A DNA stretch of 64,000 nucleotides from JBALVT01 sp965262875. GTDB lineage: Bacteria; Pseudomonadota; Gammaproteobacteria; Pseudomonadales; Halieaceae. The notes beneath the pieces are model-generated. The model did not search any database and had not been told where the DNA came from. It worked only from the letters and a program-made list of their open reading frames with translations. A program made the position numbers and the translations under genes. This document shows positions 53,514 to 63,838 of this stretch, in pieces. How positions within the stretch are numbered: position 1 is the stretch's first letter; every line of letters starts with the position of its first letter. The stretch is from assembly GCA_965262875.1 (NCBI GenBank), contig OZ253569.1, forward strand, positions 2,914,001 through 2,978,000, read 5' to 3'.

Positions 53514-54278
53514 ATGAATTTCCAGGTAGTAAAAAGTGCACTGTTTAGTGCTGCATTTCTGTCTTTTGGCTGGTTGTTGGCCGGTAACGCCATTGCGGGG
53601 ACACCCGCTGATTCCGCTATAGCGAGCAAGCTGAAAGTCGCTTTGGAGACGGCAACCAAGACGATGAAGGTGCAAACCATAGAAAACAGCGAAATCCCGG
53701 GCTTGTATGCGGTGCAATTTGTCGATGGACCGCTGATCTATTCAAGTGCTCAGGGCGATCATTTTGTGGCGGGTGATATGTTCCGTATCGAGCCGACGGG
53801 CTTTGTCAATCTCGCCGAGCAGCGGCGGGATGGGGTTCGCAAAGGGAAAATAGATCAGATTGCCCCCGCTGATATGATTGTGTTTTCTCCAGCATCTGCG
53901 CCGCGAGCTTCCATTACCGTGTTTACCGACGTCACCTGCTTTTACTGCCAGAAACTTCACAAGGAAGTTCCAGAACTCAATCGCAGAGGAGTGGAGGTAC
54001 GCTACCTGGCCTATCCGAGAGCGGGCCTGGCTTCGGACGGTTATCGTCAATTGGCCAGTGCCTGGTGCAGTGCCGACCCACGCGATGCCTTAACCCGACT
54101 GAAGAACAAGCTTAAAGTGTCTGAAAATGTGTGTCCGAACAACCCTATTGCGAGCCAGTTTGAGCTCGGTCAGGAGGTAGGCGTTCGCGGTACGCCGGCC
54201 ATTGTTATGGAATCGGGACGGATGCTCCCTGGATATCAGACAGCCGATGAACTAATAGCCACGCTAGGCCTAAACTAA
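53514..54278 (+). CDS. dsbC: Thiol:disulfide interchange protein DsbC
   Basis: 254 residues from the ATG at 53514. A signal peptide (ALFSAAFLSFGWLLAGNAIA) sends it to the periplasm. The N-terminal dimerisation domain is followed by a thioredoxin domain with active site CFYC in DVTCFYCQKLHKEV and cis-Pro in RGTPAIV. The E. coli enzyme has CGYC, so Phe at the second position is a small variation. A second Cys pair (WCSADP and NVCPNNP) is the structural disulfide. Isomerises wrong disulfides. Confidence 0.92.
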   Translation: MNFQVVKSALFSAAFLSFGWLLAGNAIAGTPADSAIASKLKVALETATKTMKVQTIENSEIPGLYAVQFVDGPLIYSSAQGDHFVAGDMFRIEPTGFVNLAEQRRDGVRKGKIDQIAPADMIVFSPASAPRASITVFTDVTCFYCQKLHKEVPELNRRGVEVRYLAYPRAGLASDGYRQLASAWCSADPRDALTRLKNKLKVSENVCPNNPIASQFELGQEVGVRGTPAIVMESGRMLPGYQTADELIATLGLN

Positions 54279-54297
54279 AACGTCAAAATGCCCATAT

Positions 54298-54327
54298 AGC
54301 CTCGTGCTGCGTTGACAGCATGAGGCT
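54298..54327 (+). terminator. Long hairpin between dsbC and the aminotransferase
   Basis: AGCCTCGTGCTG pairs with CAGCATGAGGCT (12 bp with one G-T) around a six-base loop, 20 bases after dsbC. No T run follows, so it may be a Rho-type pause, an mRNA-end stabiliser or a regulatory leader rather than a classical terminator. Confidence 0.5.
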
Positions 54328-54387
54328 GACTCAGTACTGTTTGCGACCCACAAACCACCGTATTTTTCCGCAACAGGACCCCAGCTC

Positions 54388-55578
54388 GTGGACGATCAAT
54401 TTCAGCGCATCAAGCGCCTTCCGCCCTATGTTTTTAACATTATTGGAGAGCTCAAGCAGAGCGCCAGGGCAGCCGGGGAAGATATCATTGATTTTGGTAT
54501 GGGAAATCCTGATCAGCCTACACCCGCGCATATCGTCGACAAGATGGTGGAGACGGCGCAGCGAGGCGATACCCACCGATACTCGCAGTCAAAGGGTATT
54601 CCGCGCTTGCGCAAAGCCATTTGCGACTGGTATCAACGCCGGTACGACGTCACCTTAGACCCCGAAACTGAAGCGATTGTGACCCTGGGTTCTAAAGAGG
54701 GCCTGGCGCACCTGGCCTTGGCGACCACCGGTCCGGGTGACGCGATTTTGGTCCCCAACCCCTCCTATCCCATTCACCCTTACGGGTTCGTGATTTCAGG
54801 TGCCGATATCCGTCATGTACCCATGGCCGCCGACGAAACCGAATTTTTTGGGGAGTTGGAAAACGCCATTCGCAACAGCTATCCAAAGCCTAAAATGCTG
54901 GTGCTCAATTTTCCCTCGAATCCAACTACACACTGTGTCGATCTGGAATTTTTTGAGCGAGTTGTTGCCATCGCCAAAGAGCATGAGATTTGGGTGGTTC
55001 AGGATTTAGCCTATGCAGACCTTTGCTATGACGGCTACGAAGCCCCGTCCATTTTACAGGTCGATGGAGCCAAAGATGTAGCGGTTGAATTCTTCAGCAT
55101 GTCAAAGAGCTATAACATGCCGGGCTGGAGAGTGGGCTTTTGCTGCGGTAATTCACAACTGGTCGGCGCGCTTGCGCGTATGAAGTCCTATCTGGATTAC
55201 GGTATGTTTACACCGATTCAGGTGGCTGCTATCTCCGCACTCGAGGGCGATCAAACTTGTGTCAAAGAAATTAATGCCTTATACAAAAGCCGTCGTGATG
55301 TATTGTGTACTGGTTTGAACGCCGCGGGCTGGCCAGTGCAATCACCTAAAGCTACTATGTTTGTATGGGCAGAGCTTCCCGAGTGTTATCGGGAGATGGG
55401 TTCCCTGGAGTTCAGCAAAAAACTGCTCACGCAAGCGAAGGTGGCAGTGTCTCCGGGAATTGGTTTTGGTGAATACGGAGAGGGCTATGTTCGCTTTGGC
55501 TTGATCGAGAACGAACACCGAACCCGGCAGGCGATCCGCAACATCAAGCGTATGATGAAACAGGATGGATTTGCCTAA
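54388..55578 (+). CDS. PLP-dependent aminotransferase (alanine transaminase AlaC-like)
   Basis: A 396-residue fold-type I aminotransferase starting with GTG at 54388. The N-terminus (QRIKRLPPYVFNIIGELK) and DFGMGNPDQPTP match the AlaC/YfdZ group. The PLP Lys is in SMSKSYNMPGWRVGF and the carboxylate Arg near YVRFGLIENEHR. It lies directly before hom and thrC, an arrangement common in Gammaproteobacteria. It probably makes alanine from pyruvate, or a threonine-family amino acid. Confidence 0.9.
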   Translation: MDDQFQRIKRLPPYVFNIIGELKQSARAAGEDIIDFGMGNPDQPTPAHIVDKMVETAQRGDTHRYSQSKGIPRLRKAICDWYQRRYDVTLDPETEAIVTLGSKEGLAHLALATTGPGDAILVPNPSYPIHPYGFVISGADIRHVPMAADETEFFGELENAIRNSYPKPKMLVLNFPSNPTTHCVDLEFFERVVAIAKEHEIWVVQDLAYADLCYDGYEAPSILQVDGAKDVAVEFFSMSKSYNMPGWRVGFCCGNSQLVGALARMKSYLDYGMFTPIQVAAISALEGDQTCVKEINALYKSRRDVLCTGLNAAGWPVQSPKATMFVWAELPECYREMGSLEFSKKLLTQAKVAVSPGIGFGEYGEGYVRFGLIENEHRTRQAIRNIKRMMKQDGFA

Positions 55579-55634
55579 TTGTCGCAACATTGATTCAAAG
55601 CACGATACGATATTAAAAAAGCGCAGGGGTTAGT

Positions 55635-56942
55635 TTGAAATCAGTAAAGATTGGTATTTGCGGCTTGGGTACCGTGGGAAGTGGCACCTTCAATGTGTTG
55701 GCCGAAAATTCGGACTTGATCGCGGCGCGGGCACTCGCTCCCATCGAGATTGTCCACGTGGGTGCGAGGCGCGACAATCCCCAGTGTGACATCTCAGCGG
55801 TTAAGGTCAGTCGCGATATTTTTGATGTGGTCAAAGATCCCGATGTTGACATTATTGTCGAGTTGATCGGCGGGACTACCGTGGCCCGCCAGCTCGTCGA
55901 AGACGCGATTCGAGCTGGGAAACATGTGGTTACGGCGAACAAGGCGCTGATAGCTGAGTTTGGCAACGAGATTTTTGCGCTGGCCGATGAAAGGGGCGTG
56001 TCCGTCAGATACGAAGCAGCGGTGGCAGGGGGAATCCCTATTATCAAGGCGCTTCGAGAGGGCTTGGCCGGTAACCGTATCAAATGGCTGGCCGGAATCA
56101 TCAATGGCACGGGCAACTTTATTCTCAGTGAGATGCAAGAAAAAGGCCGCGACTTCGCTGATGTTCTAGCCGAAGCGCAAGCGCTGGGATACGCCGAGGC
56201 TGATCCCACCTTTGATGTCGAGGGGACTGATGCGGCCCACAAGTTGGTCATCCTTGCCGCAATTGCCTTTGGCATGCCGCTGCAATTTAGCAAGGTGTAC
56301 ACCGAAGGTATTACCAATCTCACACCGCAGGATGTGGATTACGCGCAAGAGTTGGGTTATCGAATTAAACACCTGGGAGTGGCAAGACAATCTGAGGCGG
56401 GTGTTGAGCTGCGTGTTCACCCCACGCTCATCCCCGAAACGCGTTTACTCGCCAACGTAAACGGTGTGAAGAATGCTGTTCTGGTAGAGGGAAGTGCCGT
56501 AGGTCCGACTCTGTACTACGGAGCAGGGGCAGGGGCTGAACCTACGGCATCCGCGGTAGTTGCGGACATTGTCGATCTGGCGAGAGACCTTAGCGGGGGG
56601 CAGCAATCGCGTGTACCCGCATTGGGAGTGGCCAATAAGGCTATTACTGAGTTGCCCATCGTACCTATGGTCGATGTGAGAACTCCCTGGTATTTGCGCA
56701 TGGAAGCGCAGGACAAACCTGGCGTGATGACCCAGGTGACACGTATTTTAAGCGAGCAGGGCATTAGCATCGAAGCGCTGATACAAAAGGCGCCCTGCGG
56801 TGGCGAGGCCCGCGTTCCGGTTATCGTGCTGACCAATGTTGCAGCTCAGGGAGCTCTTGAGGCTGCAGTGGAAGCAATAGAGGCATTGGATAGCATTACG
56901 CATAAGATTGCCTGCATTCGGGTAGAACCGCTGGATGGATAA
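55635..56942 (+). CDS. hom: Homoserine dehydrogenase
   Basis: A 435-residue NAD(P)H enzyme reducing aspartate semialdehyde to homoserine. The Rossmann loop is GICGLGTVGSGT. VTANKALIAEFG, the substrate region GGIPIIKALREGLAGN and GIINGTGNFIL, and a C-terminal ACT domain (DKPGVMTQVTRILSEQGISI) for threonine feedback follow. Starts with TTG, with AGGGG upstream. Forms the threonine operon with thrC, 45 bases on. Confidence 0.95.
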   Translation: MKSVKIGICGLGTVGSGTFNVLAENSDLIAARALAPIEIVHVGARRDNPQCDISAVKVSRDIFDVVKDPDVDIIVELIGGTTVARQLVEDAIRAGKHVVTANKALIAEFGNEIFALADERGVSVRYEAAVAGGIPIIKALREGLAGNRIKWLAGIINGTGNFILSEMQEKGRDFADVLAEAQALGYAEADPTFDVEGTDAAHKLVILAAIAFGMPLQFSKVYTEGITNLTPQDVDYAQELGYRIKHLGVARQSEAGVELRVHPTLIPETRLLANVNGVKNAVLVEGSAVGPTLYYGAGAGAEPTASAVVADIVDLARDLSGGQQSRVPALGVANKAITELPIVPMVDVRTPWYLRMEAQDKPGVMTQVTRILSEQGISIEALIQKAPCGGEARVPVIVLTNVAAQGALEAAVEAIEALDSITHKIACIRVEPLDG

Positions 56943-56987
56943 TTTCAGTGCCCCAAACGCATGCGACGCAAACTAAGGTAGGACATC

Positions 56988-58385
56988 GTGAAATACATCA
57001 GTACCAGGGGTCGGGCACCAGCACTCAATTTTGAGGAGGTCTTGCTAACCGGATTGGCTTCGGATGGAGGTTTGTACGTTCCTGAGTCATTGCCGACCTT
57101 TACGGCGGCAGAAATTTCCGAGATGGCGTCGATGACCTATCCGCAGTTGGCGGAAACAATATTGACTCCTTTTGTTGCGGAGAGTATTGGGTCCGATGAT
57201 TTGCGGAAAATTATAGAGGCGACTTATGCCGAGTTTCGTCACGATGCGGTAGCACCGCTAGTACAGTTGTCTGCCAACCAATGGGTATTAGAATTATTTC
57301 ACGGCCCCACGCTCGCCTTTAAAGATTTTGCGTTGCAGTTGCTCGGCCGTTTACTCGATTACATGCTCGAAAGAAAACACCAAAAAGTAGTCATCATGGG
57401 AGCTACTTCCGGTGACACAGGCTCCGCGGCAATCGAAGGCTGCAAGCGTTGTAAGAACATCGACATATTTATTCTTCACCCGTTTGAGCGCGTGTCCAAC
57501 GTCCAGCGTTGTCAAATGACCACTGTAGCCGGCGACAACATTCACAACCTCGCCATCAAGGGTAATTTTGACGATTGTCAGGCGATGGTTAAAGCGAGTT
57601 TTGGCAATAAGGATTTCCTACCTGCTGACAGATCCATGGTGGCAGTTAACTCTATTAATTGGGCGCGGATAATGGCCCAGATTGTGTATTACTTTTATGC
57701 TGCCGTTGCCCTCGGAGCGCCGTCGAGGTCCGTGGCGTTTTCAGTTCCAACTGGAAACTTTGGCGATATTTTCGCGGGATATCTCGCCCACAAAATGGGT
57801 TTGCCCGTTGAGAAACTGATCATCGCTACCAATCGCAACGATGTATTGCACAGGGTTTTAACCACCGGAAGTTATGGTCGTCAGCCTCTTGAGCACACTC
57901 TGTCACCCAGCATGGACATCACCGTGTCGAGCAATTTTGAACGCTTATTATTCGACATGTATGACAGGGATGGCTGGTCCATCGCCGATCTTATGAGTCG
58001 TTTCGAAACAGGCGATGTCGCGTTTTCCGATGCCGCTATGGCGAGCGTCAGTGAATTGTTTTCCAGTGCTCATGTGAGCGACGGTGAAACCTGTGAGCAG
58101 ATTGCCTCTACCTGGGAGCGCAGTGCGTACCTGCTGGATCCCCACAGTGCCATCGGAGTTAAGGCGGCCATGGATTCCAGCATTGCGAGCGATGTGCCCG
58201 TAGTAACCTTGGCTACAGCGCACCCGGCAAAATTCCCCGACGCTATTCAAAGTGCAGGGCTATCTGAGAAACCTGAATTGCCCGCTCATTTGGCTGACTT
58301 GTTTGAGCGGGAGGAACGCTTTGAGGTTCTGGACAACGATTTGGCCACCGTTCAAGAATTCATAGCTAACAACATTAAAGCTTAA
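56988..58385 (+). CDS. thrC: Threonine synthase
   Basis: A 465-residue PLP enzyme converting phosphohomoserine to threonine. Begins with GTG (MKYISTRGRAPALNFEEV); GGTAGG lies upstream. The PLP Lys is in HGPTLAFKDFALQLLG and the phosphate-binding loop is GATSGDTGSAAIE. The length fits the long bacterial/yeast form. Confidence 0.95.
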   Translation: MKYISTRGRAPALNFEEVLLTGLASDGGLYVPESLPTFTAAEISEMASMTYPQLAETILTPFVAESIGSDDLRKIIEATYAEFRHDAVAPLVQLSANQWVLELFHGPTLAFKDFALQLLGRLLDYMLERKHQKVVIMGATSGDTGSAAIEGCKRCKNIDIFILHPFERVSNVQRCQMTTVAGDNIHNLAIKGNFDDCQAMVKASFGNKDFLPADRSMVAVNSINWARIMAQIVYYFYAAVALGAPSRSVAFSVPTGNFGDIFAGYLAHKMGLPVEKLIIATNRNDVLHRVLTTGSYGRQPLEHTLSPSMDITVSSNFERLLFDMYDRDGWSIADLMSRFETGDVAFSDAAMASVSELFSSAHVSDGETCEQIASTWERSAYLLDPHSAIGVKAAMDSSIASDVPVVTLATAHPAKFPDAIQSAGLSEKPELPAHLADLFEREERFEVLDNDLATVQEFIANNIKA

Positions 58386-58409
58386 TCGCACTCGTCAAAG
58401 GTTGGCAGC

Positions 58410-60146
58410 ATGGATAAGACTATTCGTAGAAGAGTCGCCGCTAACGCCAGCTTGCTCACACGCTCAGACATTCATCCACTCCTCGCCCGTATCTACAGCA
58501 CGCGTGGTCTCCAAAGTGAAGCCGATCTGGATTTAACACTCGGTTCGCTCATTCCCCCTACCGACCTTTTAAACGCTAAAGGTGCAGCCATTTTGCTGGC
58601 CGACGCCTTGGCCGATTCGAAGAGGATAGTCATCGTCGGGGACTTCGACGCCGATGGGGCTACAAGTACGGCCTTATCCGTATCTGTTCTGCGAGAGATG
58701 GGCGCTGCGAGCGTAGAGTTTCTGGTTCCCAACCGTTTCGAATACGGCTACGGCCTGACCCCGGAGATTGTCGATCTGGCGGCCGAGCTCCATCCAGACC
58801 TTATTGTTACGGTCGACAATGGTATCTCCAGTATCGAGGGTGTAGCGGCGGCCGGAGCGCGGGGTATTGCGACTTTGGTTACCGACCACCACCTCGCTGG
58901 TGAAAAACTCCCGAGCGCCGACATCATCGTAAATCCCAACCAGCCCGATTGTGAGTTTCCGAGCAAGAACCTGGCGGGCGTTGGCGTTATCTTCTATGTC
59001 ATGTTGGCACTTCGCGCCGAACTGCGCAGTCGCGGCTGGTTTAGTGAACGCGGCTTGGCAGAGCCAAACCTGGCGAACTACCTGGATCTCGTGGCCTTAG
59101 GTACCGTCGCAGATGTCGTTCCCCTGGATCGCAACAACCGCATCCTGGTGGCGAACGGTTTGCAGCGTATACGGGCAGGGCAAGCGCGGCCGGGTATTCT
59201 GGCGTTGCTGCGTGTTGCCTCGAAAGATTTTCGACAAGTTGTCGCGTCAGATCTTGGGTTTGCCGTTGGGCCAAGATTGAACGCCGCGGGACGACTTGAA
59301 AATATGTCTATTGGCATTGAGTGTCTGTTGTGCGAAAACGCCGGCACTGCGGATTCCTATGCCGCACGTTTGCATCAATTGAATTTGGATCGTCGCGTTA
59401 TCGAACAGGATATGCAGCAAGAAGCACTGCGCGCCCTGGACGACTTACAAATAAAAGATGGCAGCGATCTCCCGGTAGCAATGACACTATACGAACCCGG
59501 CTGGCATCAGGGGGTCATCGGCATTGTGGCCTCGCGCATTAAGGATCGCTTCCATCGGCCCACTATCGCCTTCGCCGATGGTGATCCAGGCCAGATAAAG
59601 GGTTCTGCCCGATCCATTACTGGCATTCATATCCGCGATGTACTTGATGCGGTGGCAACTCGTCACTCCGGTTTGATCAACAAATTTGGCGGGCATGCCA
59701 TGGCAGCCGGATTGACCCTGTCTCAAGATGCCTACCCACAATTCGCCCAGGCCTTTGTCGAAGAGGTGGAGCGACATGCGGATGACGTCAATCTGGAGGC
59801 GGTTATTGAGTCGGATGGCGAGCTCAGCCACGATCAATTTGATATGCACTTGGCGAACGAACTGCGATTTGCCGGTCCCTGGGGTCAACACTTTCCGGAA
59901 CCGTTGTTTGATGGCGAATTTACATTGGTCAATCAGCGATTGGTGGGGCAAAAGCACCTGAAGCTGGTGGTAATGCCCATTGGCAGCGATATCGCAATTG
60001 ATGCCATCGCGTTTAATGTCGATCTGGATCAGTGGCCAAACGAAGCAACACGCACGGTGCAATTAGCGTATCGCCTCGACGTTAATGAGTTTCGTGGCAA
60101 TCGATCACTGCAACTGATGGTCGAAAACCTCGCACCCGCTACATAA
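58410..60146 (+). CDS. recJ: Single-stranded-DNA-specific exonuclease RecJ
   Basis: A 578-residue 5'-3' ssDNA exonuclease of RecF-pathway and mismatch repair. DHH-family metal motifs are present: VIVGDFDADGATST, VDNGIS, the DHH in LVTDHHLAGE, and VALGTVADVVPL. The DHHA1 domain contains KGSARSITGIHIRDVL and FGGHAMAAGLTL. It follows thrC by 24 bases. Usually prfB or another gene follows, but here an IS21 copy begins 187 bases on. Confidence 0.95.
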   Translation: MDKTIRRRVAANASLLTRSDIHPLLARIYSTRGLQSEADLDLTLGSLIPPTDLLNAKGAAILLADALADSKRIVIVGDFDADGATSTALSVSVLREMGAASVEFLVPNRFEYGYGLTPEIVDLAAELHPDLIVTVDNGISSIEGVAAAGARGIATLVTDHHLAGEKLPSADIIVNPNQPDCEFPSKNLAGVGVIFYVMLALRAELRSRGWFSERGLAEPNLANYLDLVALGTVADVVPLDRNNRILVANGLQRIRAGQARPGILALLRVASKDFRQVVASDLGFAVGPRLNAAGRLENMSIGIECLLCENAGTADSYAARLHQLNLDRRVIEQDMQQEALRALDDLQIKDGSDLPVAMTLYEPGWHQGVIGIVASRIKDRFHRPTIAFADGDPGQIKGSARSITGIHIRDVLDAVATRHSGLINKFGGHAMAAGLTLSQDAYPQFAQAFVEEVERHADDVNLEAVIESDGELSHDQFDMHLANELRFAGPWGQHFPEPLFDGEFTLVNQRLVGQKHLKLVVMPIGSDIAIDAIAFNVDLDQWPNEATRTVQLAYRLDVNEFRGNRSLQLMVENLAPAT

Positions 60147-60487
60147 TCGATAACCCTGACATCGGAACGGACCACAGGACGGCACCTGACACAAAGGTAA
60201 TCCGAGTGCTGCGGACCTGGCACAGCCGGGAAGATCGAAAATGAAATAACTCTATTGGTAATAGACATAATGTAGTGACCTATCCGTCCTCAACGCCGTG
60301 GATTAAGCTGAGGACGGTACATCTTCGGCTCATGTAGACGCCACTCCAAAACCGCAGCTATTTGCCGAATTTTGAAATAGACGGATCTCGGCGTATTAGA
60401 ATCGGCGCGGTAGAACTGCGGCCCAGTCACACTCAAGAGCGACCAATAAGCAGGCACGATTCAAGCGTAGGGACTATAAGAATAAGT

Positions 60488-61842
60488 GGCTCTTCTCCGC
60501 TTTGTTGAGTGATTCTAGGTTTTCAAATAGAACATAGATTGATTATCTGGGAGGGATGATTGTCTAATTTTGAGTTTGAAGTACTCGGTATCCCTGATGC
60601 CCCTGGCGCGCTTACGGATCATTCCTATACTGACATTACCAGCCTCTATCCTGGCGCTTGTTAGCTTGTGTTTTGCATAATTGCAGATGCCGACACAATG
60701 TTTTCTGAGCGATTTTGCGAACTTTTTCAGATAGAGCATGTGTGACTGATCTGCTATCAAGCACCAACTTTCCAGTTGCTCTGCCATCCCCTCAAATGAA
60801 GTGGCACTCCACAGATACTGAAGCTGTTCTTTTAAAACGTAGAGCGCATTCAGGTTGCTATTGCTATCCAACAACGTTTGCAGCTTGTTACTTTGTTTCT
60901 CACTCAACTTATCCGCATTTTTGAGCAACAGATAATGCGTCCCCTTCATCAGTTTTTTACCATTCGGATCGGCCTTCCTGAACTCAAGCCGGCGCTGATT
61001 ATGGATAGCTTTGCTGTAATTTTTCATGACGTGAAAACGGTCAAACACAATGTCTGCCAACGGCAAGCACTCCCTGACAGCCTTTTGATAAGCAGGGCCC
61101 ATATCCATAGCTACGGCCTTGATTTTACTGGATGTATCCGGGGAGAGATGTTTTAGAAATCTTGCAAACACCTCGGCAGTTCGACCAGCTTCCACCCAGA
61201 CCAGATGACCTCCGACCATATCGTAGACCACCGTCATATAGTCATGGCCTTTCGCCCTGGCAACTTCATCGACACCAATATATTCCAAGCCAGTCAACTG
61301 TGCAGGATCAAGCGCAGGGAGCGTTTCCATCAGGTATGCCTTGTCGATATTCTTTACTGTCTCCCATCGTATCCCCAAATGCCTGGAGACGGCCTGAATA
61401 GACATATGGCGGCATAATCCACTGATCAGTCGGCAAAACCGGTGGGTGAAACGGCACCCTTTATCGACAAAATCACACGCCTCAATGCGGCGCTCACCCT
61501 TGCTAATAAACACTTGGGCCAGTTCAATGTCGAGCACACATGGATACCCAAAAAGGGGGATATCCTTAACCTGCCGGCGAATATGCTGGTTGATAGTTCC
61601 CTTCTTGCCTGTGGTGGGGTCTATAGTGCTCCTGCGGGCGTCCCGGCTACAGTGAATAACAATCTTGTCACCCTCTTCGTCCAGTTTAATTTCATTTACA
61701 CGTTGCCCCGTGAGGTTTAAAATATTCCGTGAGATGTTGATGGTCATATACCTGCCCTATGTAAAGTTGTCATAAACCAAACATATCAACAGGTTACTTG
61801 ATGGTCAGCATCTTTTTTCACTCAACAAAGCGGAGAAGAGCC
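60488..61842 (-). mobile_element. ISL3-family element type II, copy B, inside IS21 copy 2
   Basis: 1355 bp with the same ends as copy A (GGCTCTTCTCC at 60488, complement ending at 61842). The flanking octamers gaataagt and gggaataa differ, and comparison with IS21 copy 1 shows that 7458-7561 (104 bp) is missing here. An insertion followed by a one-sided deletion fits. Confidence 0.92.
60515..61747 (-). CDS. ISL3-family transposase (type II, copy B)
   Basis: A complete 410-residue transposase: zinc-ligand-like Cys/His region in the first 130 residues, HTH near HMSIQAVSRHLGIRWETV, the DDE core with YIGVDEVARAKG, VAMDMGPAYQKAV, and the C-terminal GNVSIGMIRKRARGIRD present. It is the intact version of the broken copy at 46568 and could mobilise both. 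Confidence 0.93.
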   Translation of the reverse strand: MTINISRNILNLTGQRVNEIKLDEEGDKIVIHCSRDARRSTIDPTTGKKGTINQHIRRQVKDIPLFGYPCVLDIELAQVFISKGERRIEACDFVDKGCRFTHRFCRLISGLCRHMSIQAVSRHLGIRWETVKNIDKAYLMETLPALDPAQLTGLEYIGVDEVARAKGHDYMTVVYDMVGGHLVWVEAGRTAEVFARFLKHLSPDTSSKIKAVAMDMGPAYQKAVRECLPLADIVFDRFHVMKNYSKAIHNQRRLEFRKADPNGKKLMKGTHYLLLKNADKLSEKQSNKLQTLLDSNSNLNALYVLKEQLQYLWSATSFEGMAEQLESWCLIADQSHMLYLKKFAKSLRKHCVGICNYAKHKLTSARIEAGNVSIGMIRKRARGIRDTEYFKLKIRQSSLPDNQSMFYLKT

Positions 61843-61871
61843 GGGAATAAATCCAGCCCTCATCGACCTTT

Positions 61872-62297
61872 GTGTCGATGCCATCATCCAGCCGTCTCTA
61901 CCACTGTTGTCGCTGCTACGCCCAGGTCATCGTCTGTACCCACTGTGATCGCGGCCAGCGGTATTGCACCGATGGTTGCAGCCAGGAAGCCAGAAAGGAA
62001 TCCATTAAACGAGCCAGAGCGAAGTACCAGGCCACTCGCCCGGGTCGCATGAATAATGCCGCTCGCCAACAGCGTTATCGAGAACGGCAACAACAAAAAG
62101 TAACGCATCACCGTTCTCTGGCAATAATACTCCGTGATCTACTGCAAACCGTGCCTGATGAGATCAAAAGGGCCGATATGCCGGGTAAAACTGACGCCAC
62201 CGTGCGCTGCCATCACTGTGGCGCGGTCTGCGGTCCCTTTTTGCGCAGTGATTTTCTGCAGAGCAGTCAGTTCAGGCGCAGATTCCGGCGACATTAG
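61872..62297 (+). CDS. Cys/His-rich IS21 leader ORF, copy 2
   Basis: 141 residues, almost identical to 7003-7428 in copy 1 (one visible change, Asp for Tyr in KRADMPGK). Carries CCRCYAQ...CTHC and CHHCGAVC. Conserved between copies although the neighbouring istA has decayed. The ISL3 insertion ends only 29 bases upstream and may have removed its native promoter. Confidence 0.62.
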   Translation: MSMPSSSRLYHCCRCYAQVIVCTHCDRGQRYCTDGCSQEARKESIKRARAKYQATRPGRMNNAARQQRYRERQQQKVTHHRSLAIILRDLLQTVPDEIKRADMPGKTDATVRCHHCGAVCGPFLRSDFLQSSQFRRRFRRH

Positions 62298-62336
62298 TGC
62301 AGCGGCTGGACAGGAGTCATCAATCGGAGGGCAGTC

Positions 62337-63838
62337 ATGGCCATCGGCAAAGAAACTGAAGCAAAAATACTGCGCTACCATTTTGTTGAGAAGTGGCGAA
62401 CGGGCACCATTGCGACCCAGCTTGGCATTCACCACTCAGTGGTTGATCGGGTACTGGCACAGGCTGGCCTGCCCAAGGTGGAGCGCACTCGCCGTGCATC
62501 GATCATCGACCCCTATCTGCCCTTTGTCATCGACACACCCTGCGGGAGTTTCCCACACTCACGGCGGCCCGCTTGTATGAAATGGCCCGTCTGCGGGGAT
62601 ACCCCGGTGGCCCCAGCCAGTTTCGCCAGCGTATCAGTGAACTGCGGCCGCGCAAGCTGCCCGAGGCGTATTTACGCCTAAAAACCCTGCCCGGTGAGCA
62701 AGCCCAGGTTGACTGGGGTTCGTTCGGGCATATTCAGATCGGCAAGGCCCGGCGGCCGTTAATGGCGTTTGTGATGGTGCTGAGCTGGTCGCGACAGATC
62801 TTCTTGCGCTTTTATCTCAACCAGCAAATGGAGCACTTTTTACGCGGCCATGTAGCGGCATTCGAGGCCTGGCAAGGATTGCCAAAGGTGCTGCTGTACG
62901 ACAACCTTAAATCGGCCGTATTGGAGCGCCACGGTGACGCCATCCGCTTCCACCCCACCTTGCTGGCCTTGTCAGCCCACTATCGCTTCGAACCACGCCC
63001 GGTGGCGGTGGCCCGGGGCAATGAAAAGGGCCGGGTAGAAAGAGCGATTCGCTATATTCGCGATAATTTCTTTGCCGCTCGTCACTGGCAAACACTGGCC
63101 GAACTCAATGCGCAAGCTGAGCACTGGTGCCAGGGTGTGAGTGCTGATCGGGCTTGCCCTGAAGAGCGTACGTTGACGGTCAGGGAAGCCTTCTTACAGG
63201 AGCAGGTGAGTTTGCCGGATAATCCCTTTGATACCCATGAGAGACAGCCCGTGCGGGCCGCCAAAACCCCTTATGTTCGCTTCGATCTCAATGATTACTC
63301 CATTCCCCATCAATACGTGCACAAGCCATTGAGCGTGAGCGCTGACCTGGAGCGGCTCCAGATAGTGGAGGGCGATCAATGCATTGCTGAGCATCAGCGC
63401 AGCTTTGGCAAAGGGGAGCAAATCGAACAGGAGGCGCATATCAATGCCCTATGGCTGGAGAAAACCCACGCCAAACTACACCGGGGTCAGGATCGCCTGA
63501 GCCATGCTTCGGCGCACGCCCAGACGCTGCTGCAGCAATCGGCACAGCGTGGACATGTCATTAAAACCACGGTCCGGTTACTCAATCAACTGCTTGATGA
63601 TTATGGGCGGGACGAGCTGCATGTAGCTCTGGGTGAAGCACTTGATCGGCAATCACCCTACCCGGAGGCGGTGCAGCACGTTCTTGAGCGCCGCCGTGAT
63701 GAACAGCACCTGCCGCCACCGCTTGCTGTCGCCGTGCCGGCGAAGGTCAAACACTACAGCGTCAAGCTGGCTCGGCTTGCCGATTACGACAAGCTCAATG
63801 GCACCCGAAGCGAGACAGGAGATGATACCGATGATTGA
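62337..63838 (+). pseudogene. istA: IS21 transposase IstA, copy 2, frameshifted
   Basis: The N-terminal frame (MAIGKETEAKILRYHFVEK) matches copy 1 up to YLPFVIDT, where an extra AC (gacacaccctg against gacaccctg) shifts it. The rest is in another frame from 62573 through QAQVDWGSFG to TGDDTDD. The nine-base LYL insertion of copy 1 is absent here. A functional transposase would need frameshifting or the other copy. Confidence 0.88.

Noticed and set aside
60147..60332. Missing thioesterase N-terminus next to IS21 copy 2, as proof of an inversion
   Set aside because: Joining this flank to 4417 gives only about 12 codons before a stop and no family-like sequence.
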